Positions 6,384 to 10,664 of a stretch of DNA of 10,664 nucleotides are shown piece after piece; the first letter of the stretch is position 1; every line of letters starts with the position of its first letter. The stretch lies in the NCBI GenBank assembly GCA_934659475.1, contig CAKUHX010000048.1, positions 1-10,664 on the forward strand, written 5' to 3'. The notes beneath the pieces were generated by a model. The model saw only the letters and a program-made list of their open reading frames with translations, ran no database searches and had not been told where the DNA came from. Origin of the DNA: an uncultured Oscillospiraceae bacterium (GTDB lineage Bacteria; Bacillota; Clostridia; Oscillospirales; Oscillospiraceae). The position numbers were made by a program, and so were the translations under genes.

Positions 6384-6412
6384 AGTATAGCTGTTCCCGA
6401 AGGAGTTCTCAA
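6384..6412 (-). promoter_or_regulatory. Probable sigma-A promoter of sfsA-amidohydrolase
   Basis: Minus strand: TTGAGA (6407-6412), 17-bp spacer, TATACT (6384-6389). Start expected near 6377, giving a leader of about 30 nt. The spacer covers the AAGGAG ribosome binding site of the divergent transporter gene. Confidence 0.75.
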
Positions 6413-6416
6413 GTCC

Positions 6417-7295
6417 ATGGAGAAAAAAGCCTGTTTGAAGATCCTGGCCGCCGCGTCCCTGTGGGGATGCATCGGCGTTTTCCTGAAGCTGCTCACCGCC
6501 GCCGGCTTCACCTCGATCCAGGGGGTGGCCCTGCGCGGCGTGGTGTCGGTTCTGGCCTATGGCGGCTTTCTGCTGGCCGCCGCCCCCGGCGCCCTGCGCA
6601 TCCGTCCGGGGGACTGGTATCTGTTTTTCGGCACCGGGGTGTGCTCTCTGCTGTTCTTCAACTGGTGCTACTTCAACGCCATCTCCGCCAGCTCCATGTC
6701 CGTGGCGGCGGTGTTGCTGTATACCTCCCCGGTGTTCGTGGCCCTGATGTCCGCCCTGTTCTTCAAGGAGCGGCTCACCCCCGCCAAGCTGGCCGCTCTG
6801 GCGGTCACCTTTCTGGGGTGCGTGCTGGTCACCGGACTGCTCCCCCTGGGTCAGCGATCTGTGGGCCCCATGACCATCCTCTTCGGCTTGGGAGCGGGCT
6901 TTGGATACGCCCTGTACTCCATCATCGGCAAGTTCGCCCTGGCGAAATATTCCTCCTCCACCGTCACGTTTTACACCCTCGTGTTCTGCACCGTGTTTGC
7001 CCTGCCCATGGCCGATCTCCTGTCCATCCCCGCCCGCCTGAACGGCTGGCAGGCGTGGGCTGGGGCCCTGGGCATCGGGGTCCTGTGCTGCGCCCTGCCC
7101 TACTGCCTGTATACCGACGGGCTGCGGCACGTCGAGGCCGGCAAGGCCGCCATTCTGGCCACCGTAGAGCCCTTCGTGGCCGCCCTGCTGGGCATCCTGG
7201 TCTATCACGAGGCCGTCACCCCGTATAAGCTGCTGGGCATGGCGGCGATCCTGGGGGCCGTCGTGCTGCTGAACCGGCCGGAGCGCTCCCGATAA
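6417..7295 (+). CDS. EamA/DMT-superfamily transporter
   Basis: 292 residues with about ten hydrophobic segments arranged as two EamA repeats, typical of drug/metabolite transporters, which export or import small metabolites such as amino acids or nucleosides. SLWGCIGVFLK (14-24), the end of the first repeat (SPVFVALMSALFFKERLTP) and the end of the second (ATVEPFVAALLGILVYHEAVTP) are the family's classic repeat-end patterns, each with the conserved E near the last helix. The substrate is not readable. The ATG at 6417 has AAGGAG 11 nt upstream, slightly long spacing. It is the first gene of a likely unit with the DUF1643 gene (37-bp gap). Confidence 0.93.
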   Translation: MEKKACLKILAAASLWGCIGVFLKLLTAAGFTSIQGVALRGVVSVLAYGGFLLAAAPGALRIRPGDWYLFFGTGVCSLLFFNWCYFNAISASSMSVAAVLLYTSPVFVALMSALFFKERLTPAKLAALAVTFLGCVLVTGLLPLGQRSVGPMTILFGLGAGFGYALYSIIGKFALAKYSSSTVTFYTLVFCTVFALPMADLLSIPARLNGWQAWAGALGIGVLCCALPYCLYTDGLRHVEAGKAAILATVEPFVAALLGILVYHEAVTPYKLLGMAAILGAVVLLNRPERSR

Positions 7296-7332
7296 CGCCG
7301 CCCCCATCCAAATCCCGACAGGAGGTATCTCC

Positions 7333-7950
7333 ATGCACATCCCCGCCTGCCAGACCAACGAGCTGGCCCTGATGGACTTCGACCGCGCCCTGGCCCGGGC
7401 CCTGCTGCCCAGCCCGGACTACGATGTCAGCCGCTGGCTGTACGTCCCCAACGCCTACTCCGAATACCGCTACATTTTGGGCACCCGGGGGGAGCACCCC
7501 CTGATCTGCGTGGGCATCAACCCCTCTACCGCCGCCCCGGACGATCTGGACAACACTCTGAAGTCGGTGGAGCGGGTGGCCCTGCACAACGGCTTTGACA
7601 GCTTCCTCATGTTCAACGTATACGCCCAGCGGGCCACCGACCCCGACGACATGGAGCAGGAGTACAACCCTCTGCTCCACCGGGAGAATATGAAGGCCTT
7701 CGACTACCTGCTCTCCCTGGACCTGGAGGGCAGTCCGGCGGTCTGGGCCGCCTGGGGCACCATCATCGAAAAGCGGCCCTATCTGCCCGCCTGTGTCCGG
7801 GACATGATCGACCTGGGCCGGGCCCGGAACGCCCGATGGTATTCTGCGGGAAAGCGCTCCAAAAAGGGCCACCCCCACCACCCCCTCTATCTGCGGAAGG
7901 ACAGCCTTCTGGAGGAATTCGACGCGGAGGGATATCTGCAGTCTCTGTGA
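7333..7950 (+). CDS. DUF1643 family protein
   Basis: 205 residues, soluble, no signal peptide. Features that match DUF1643 (COG4333): RYILGTRGEHPLICVGINPSTA (46-67), a GFDSFLMFNVYAQRATDPDDM segment (87-107) and a late AWGTIIEKRPY (140-150) and HPLYL (183-187). The asparagine/serine-rich NPSTA and the ATDP motif are the most diagnostic. The family has no established biochemical role; members are often seen on phages and in accessory regions. The ATG at 7333 has AGGAGG 7 nt upstream. It lies between the EamA transporter and the aldo/keto reductase on the same strand, so co-transcription is likely. Codon use matches the neighbours, giving no sign of recent transfer. Confidence 0.87.
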   Translation: MHIPACQTNELALMDFDRALARALLPSPDYDVSRWLYVPNAYSEYRYILGTRGEHPLICVGINPSTAAPDDLDNTLKSVERVALHNGFDSFLMFNVYAQRATDPDDMEQEYNPLLHRENMKAFDYLLSLDLEGSPAVWAAWGTIIEKRPYLPACVRDMIDLGRARNARWYSAGKRSKKGHPHHPLYLRKDSLLEEFDAEGYLQSL

Positions 7951-8022
7951 TCTGCGCCCGCCGCGCCGGGCGGCATTTTGATTTACCCGCCGGACTGCCC
8001 GGCGAAAAGAAGGAGGAGCTTT

Positions 8023-9033
8023 ATGGCAAAATTCAGACTCGGCAAAACAGAACTGATGGTGGAAAAGCAGGGCTTCGGCTGTCTGCCCATCCAGCGCTGC
8101 ACCAGGCAGGAGGCCGCCGCCCTGCTGCGCCGGGCGGTGGACGGGGGCATCAACTATTTCGACACCGCCCGCAGCTACACCGACAGCGAGGAAAAGATGG
8201 GCTATGCCCTGAAGGGCGTGCGGGATAAGATCTGGCTGGCCACCAAAAGCCACGCCCAGACCGGACAGGCCCTGATGGCCGATCTGGAGACCAGCCTGCG
8301 CGACCTGCAAACCGACCACATCGACGTCTACCAGTTCCATAACCCCTCCTTCTGCCCCAGACCGGGCGGAGAGGACGGCCTGTACGACGCCGCCCTGAAG
8401 GCAAAGGAACAGGGCAAGATCCGCTTTATCTCCATCACTGACCACCGCCTGTCCGTGGCCCACGAGGCCATCGACTCCGGCCTGTACGCCACCCTGCAGT
8501 TCCCCTTCAGCTATCTGTCCGGCCCCCAGGAGCAGGAGCTGGTGGAGAAGTGCCGCAGGGCCGACATGGGCTTTATCGCCATGAAGGGCATGGCCGGCGG
8601 TCTGATCCGGGACGGCTATGCCGCCTCCGCCTTTATGGAGACCCAGCCCGGCGTGCTGCCCATTTGGGGCGTCCAGCACGACTGGGAGCTGGAGCAGTTC
8701 CTGGACTGCGTGCAGCGCCCCGCCGCCATGACCGAGGAGCGCCGCGCCGCCATCGAGCACGACCGGAAGGAGCTGACGGGCAACTTCTGCCGGGGCTGCG
8801 GCTACTGTATGCCCTGTCCCATGGGCATCGAGATCAACAACTGCGCCCGCATGTCCCTGATGCTGCGCCGGGCCCCCACTCAGGGCTGGCTGTCTCCCCA
8901 GTGGCAGGAGAAGATGGAGCGCATCCGCCAGTGCCTGCACTGCGGCCGCTGCTCCGCCCACTGCCCCTATGGACTGGACACCCCCAAGCTGCTGTGGGAC
9001 AACTATGTGGACTACCAGACCTTTTTGAAATAG
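8023..9033 (+). CDS. Aldo/keto reductase with C-terminal 4Fe-4S domain
   Basis: 336 residues. Residues 1-240 form an aldo/keto reductase barrel with the tetrad D47, Y52, K75, H106 (FDTARSY, WLATKSH, YQFHNPS); such enzymes normally use NAD(P)H to reduce carbonyls. Residues 250-320 add a ferredoxin-like region with eight cysteines: C256, C259, C262, C265 (CRGCGYCMPCP) and C304, C307, C310, C314 (CLHCGRCSAHCP), consistent with two 4Fe-4S clusters. This fused architecture is common in anaerobes; the substrate and electron partner are unknown. The ATG at 8023 has AAGGAGGAG just upstream; the frame is open to 7978 but without a binding site. It follows DUF1643 by 72 bp, with only a weak hairpin between, so it may be in the same unit. 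Confidence 0.93.
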   Translation: MAKFRLGKTELMVEKQGFGCLPIQRCTRQEAAALLRRAVDGGINYFDTARSYTDSEEKMGYALKGVRDKIWLATKSHAQTGQALMADLETSLRDLQTDHIDVYQFHNPSFCPRPGGEDGLYDAALKAKEQGKIRFISITDHRLSVAHEAIDSGLYATLQFPFSYLSGPQEQELVEKCRRADMGFIAMKGMAGGLIRDGYAASAFMETQPGVLPIWGVQHDWELEQFLDCVQRPAAMTEERRAAIEHDRKELTGNFCRGCGYCMPCPMGIEINNCARMSLMLRRAPTQGWLSPQWQEKMERIRQCLHCGRCSAHCPYGLDTPKLLWDNYVDYQTFLK

Positions 9034-9116
9034 GCCGCCCGGCGGCCCAGAACGGCTATCTGCATCCCTGTCAGGCCGCCGCGGCGCACGACCCGTTGCA
9101 GATCTCCCCGCCGCCC

Positions 9117-9145
9117 TTGACTTTTCCCCGATCTCCGCATATAAT
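9117..9145 (+). promoter_or_regulatory. Sigma-A promoter of the valine T-box / valS unit
   Basis: TTGACT (9117-9122), 17-bp spacer, perfect TATAAT (9140-9145). Start expected near 9152, just before T-box Stem I. Confidence 0.88.
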
Positions 9146-9150
9146 AACTG

Positions 9151-9383
9151 CCAGTCAAAAGCGATACGGAAGAGGAGTACCCGTTCCCCGGGGAACAGAG
9201 ACAGAGCGGCCGGTGCAAGCTCTGCGATGGGGGCGGCGAAGGTGGCTTCCGTGCTCCGGCGCTGAACACAGCAGTAAGTTCCGGCGGGCCCTCCCGTTAC
9301 AGAGCATCGAGTGTCCCTTCGGGGAAATTCAGGTGGTACCGCGGAATTTTTCGCCCTGAGCCATATGGCTCGGGGCGTTTTTT
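9151..9383 (+). promoter_or_regulatory. T-box riboswitch, valine specific
   Basis: Complete T-box leader. The Stem I base is ACGGAAG (9166-9172) with CTTCCGT (9246-9252). The specifier loop has AGTA on the 5' side (9176-9179) and GAA on the 3' side (9238-9240), then G, GTG (9242-9244) and a purine, so the specifier reads GTG, valine. A distal GGTGCAAG element is at about 9212-9219. A TTCG-capped hairpin (9314-9325) precedes the T-box sequence AGGTGGTACCGCGGA (9331-9345), whose TGGT can pair with an ACCA tRNA end. The antiterminator pairs AAATTC (9325-9330) with GAATTT (9344-9349); the alternative is the terminator at 9352-9383. Known logic: uncharged tRNA-Val stabilises the antiterminator and permits transcription of the genes downstream, here the YcxB-like gene and valS. 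Confidence 0.95.
9352..9383 (+). terminator. T-box regulated intrinsic terminator
   Basis: CGCCCTGAGCC (9352-9362), loop ATAT, GGCTCGGGGCG (9367-9377) forming an 11-bp stem with one G-U pair, followed by six T residues (9378-9383). It immediately follows the antiterminator and is the default off-state of the riboswitch. Confidence 0.95.
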
Positions 9384-9442
9384 CATCCCTGCCGCGTCTC
9401 CCGCCCCAAAGTCCGGCGGACACCATCGATCGGAGGTCAAAT

Positions 9443-9967
9443 ATGGAATTCCGCTTTGAAACAGACTATGACCGGAAGGCCCTGACCGCCCTGTGCCGGG
9501 CCCTGCGGCTGTCCGTCCGGAAAAAACACAGCCGCCGCACCCGCATCTTCGGCTTGTGCGTCATGATCGTGGGCATCCTGATGATCGCCCTCTCCCTGAA
9601 AAACCAGGAGCCGTGGTCGATCTCCAACACGATCACTGCCGCCGCCGTTCTGATCCTTCTTGTCGTTTTATGCCGGGAGGATCAGCTCAACGCCCGGGTC
9701 TCCCAGCGGGACCTGCTGCCCGGCACGGATCACGCGGTGAGCGTCTTTGGCCCGGAGGGCTATGAGACCACCACCGAAGCGGCCGCCTCGGAGTTCCGCT
9801 ACGACGCTGTCCAGTGCATCTGTGAGACGCCGGACTACTTCGTGCTCTTCCTTGGAAAGCGCCACGGCCAGCTCTTTGACAAGCACAGCCTCACCGGCGG
9901 GACCTTGGAGGAATTCCGGGCCTTTCTCACGGAAAAGACCGGAAAGGCCATTACAAATATCAAGTAA
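9443..9967 (+). CDS. YcxB-like membrane protein
   Basis: 174 residues. A short basic N-terminal region (RKKHSRRTR, 26-34) precedes two hydrophobic segments (about 35-51 and 62-77), followed by a soluble C-terminal domain (about 95-170) with [20 protein letters not shown] (114-133) and [13 protein letters not shown] (155-167), resembling the YcxB-like C-terminal domain. Function of the family is unknown; the C-terminal part is PH-like in style, so membrane association is likely. The ATG at 9443 has GGAGG 6 nt upstream. The frame is open back to 9311, but that would start inside the T-box. It sits between the valine T-box and valS, 32 bp before valS, so it should rise with valine starvation. 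Confidence 0.82.
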   Translation: MEFRFETDYDRKALTALCRALRLSVRKKHSRRTRIFGLCVMIVGILMIALSLKNQEPWSISNTITAAAVLILLVVLCREDQLNARVSQRDLLPGTDHAVSVFGPEGYETTTEAAASEFRYDAVQCICETPDYFVLFLGKRHGQLFDKHSLTGGTLEEFRAFLTEKTGKAITNIK

Positions 9968-9999
9968 GAATACTTCATTCAAACTATAGGAGGATCAAC

Positions 10000-10664
10000 A
10001 TGAACAAAGAACTGCCCAAGGTCTACGAGCCACGGGAGGTGGAATCCCGGGTCTATCAGCAGTGGGAGGACGCCGGCTGCTTCAAGGCCGAGCGCGACCC
10101 CAAGAAGAAGCCCTTCACCATCGTCATGCCGCCCCCCAACGTCACCGGCCAGCTGCACATGGGCCACGCCATGGACTGCACCCTGCAGGACATCCTGATC
10201 CGCTTCAAGCGGATGCAGGGCTACGCCGCCCTGTGGGTGCCCGGCACCGACCACGCCGGCATCGCCACCCAGATCAAGGTGGAGGAGAACCTGCGGGTAA
10301 ACGAGGGGCTGACCCGGTACGACCTGGGCCGGGACAAGTTCCTGGACCGGGTGTGGGACTGGAAGAACAAATACGGCGACCGCATCGTAGAGCAGCAGAA
10401 GAAGATGGGCGCCAGCTGCGACTGGAGCCGCGCCCGCTTCACCATGGACGAGGGCTGCTCCAAGGCCGTGCGTGAGACCTTCTGCAACCTGTATGAGAAG
10501 GGCCTGATCTACAAGGGCAGCCGGATCATCAACTGGTGCCCCCACTGTGTCACCGCCCTGAGCGACGCCGAGGTGGAGTATGTGGACAAGCCCGGCAGCC
10601 TGTGGTATATCCGCTATCCCCTGTCCGACGGCAGCGGCGACATCGTGGTGGCCACCACCCGGCC
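10000..10664 (+). CDS. valS: Valyl-tRNA synthetase (3' end outside window)
   Basis: 221 N-terminal residues visible of a family usually near 880. Class I synthetase that charges tRNA-Val and edits threonine. The signature [14 protein letters not shown] (44-57) contains the HIGH motif as HMGH (53-56), and [14 protein letters not shown] (78-91) and [18 protein letters not shown] (about 176-193) are typical of ValRS, the latter leading into the editing-domain insertion. The ATG at 10000 has AGGAGG 6 nt upstream and begins [15 protein letters not shown], as in other bacterial ValRS. It is controlled by the T-box at 9151-9383, whose GTG specifier agrees with the gene identity. Confidence 0.98.
   Translation, partial: MNKELPKVYEPREVESRVYQQWEDAGCFKAERDPKKKPFTIVMPPPNVTGQLHMGHAMDCTLQDILIRFKRMQGYAALWVPGTDHAGIATQIKVEENLRVNEGLTRYDLGRDKFLDRVWDWKNKYGDRIVEQQKKMGASCDWSRARFTMDEGCSKAVRETFCNLYEKGLIYKGSRIINWCPHCVTALSDAEVEYVDKPGSLWYIRYPLSDGSGDIVVATTR

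Noticed and set aside
5780..7228. Plus-strand open frame of 482 codons
   Set aside because: It overlaps sfsA in antisense and the transporter in another frame; no motif and no binding site at its start.
7955..7972. Hairpin CGCCCG/CGGGCG after the DUF1643 gene, followed by ATTTTGATTT
   Set aside because: Only a 6-bp stem with an interrupted T-run; too weak to call a terminator, so the reductase may still be co-transcribed.
9035..9049. Hairpin GGCCGC/GCGGCC just after the aldo/keto reductase stop
   Set aside because: No T-run follows; could end transcription only with a factor, and is not distinguishable from chance in this GC-rich gap.
7216..9426. Minus-strand open frame of 736 codons
   Set aside because: It lies opposite DUF1643 and the aldo/keto reductase and crosses the T-box; the protein is repetitive Gly/Ala/His/Gln-rich sequence without motifs.
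1..10664. Defence island, phage, transposon or CRISPR content
   Set aside because: No integrase, transposase, nuclease-helicase set, direct-repeat array or compositional break was seen; all genes share similar codon bias.

Overview
The window is GC-rich, tightly packed bacterial chromosome. Codons end mostly in G or C, ribosome binding sites are strong AGGAGG types, and there is a valine T-box riboswitch and an XpaC/TelA pair. These point to a high-GC member of the Firmicutes, most likely class Clostridia, gut Oscillospiraceae (the Flavonifractor / Pseudoflavonifractor / Lawsonibacter neighbourhood). The taxon is inferred from gene style, not from a marker. I see no insertion sequence, phage gene, CRISPR array, tRNA or rRNA.

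Layout. (1) 1-1824, minus strand: a three-gene unit xpaC - 70-residue membrane protein - telA (telA runs off the left edge), driven by a near-consensus sigma-A promoter at 1891-1919. (2) 1948-4269, plus strand: a second good promoter, a ~220-nt GC-rich leader with strong inverted repeats, then rpe (ribulose-phosphate 3-epimerase), recR (recombination mediator) and an unrecognised membrane protein with paired cysteines, closed by a 16-bp-stem terminator. (3) 4278-6346, minus strand: sfsA followed by a metal-dependent amidohydrolase; this pair ends at the same bidirectional terminator. (4) 6347-6416: a 70-bp intergenic region in which the sfsA promoter and the promoter of the next plus-strand unit are interlocked. 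(5) 6417-9033, plus strand: an EamA/DMT transporter, a DUF1643 protein and an aldo/keto reductase with a C-terminal iron-sulfur domain. (6) 9117-10664, plus strand: sigma-A promoter, complete T-box leader with a GTG (valine) specifier and a terminator, a YcxB-like membrane protein, then valS (valyl-tRNA synthetase), which runs off the right edge.

How the parts fit. Most genes are housekeeping or accessory metabolism. The best-supported regulatory story is the T-box: uncharged tRNA-Val should allow read-through into the YcxB-like gene and valS together. No coherent new defence or mobile system is visible. The items most worth a second look are the structured rpe leader, the membrane protein after recR, the small membrane protein between xpaC and telA, the interlocked sfsA/eamA promoters, and the membrane gene placed between the valine T-box and valS.
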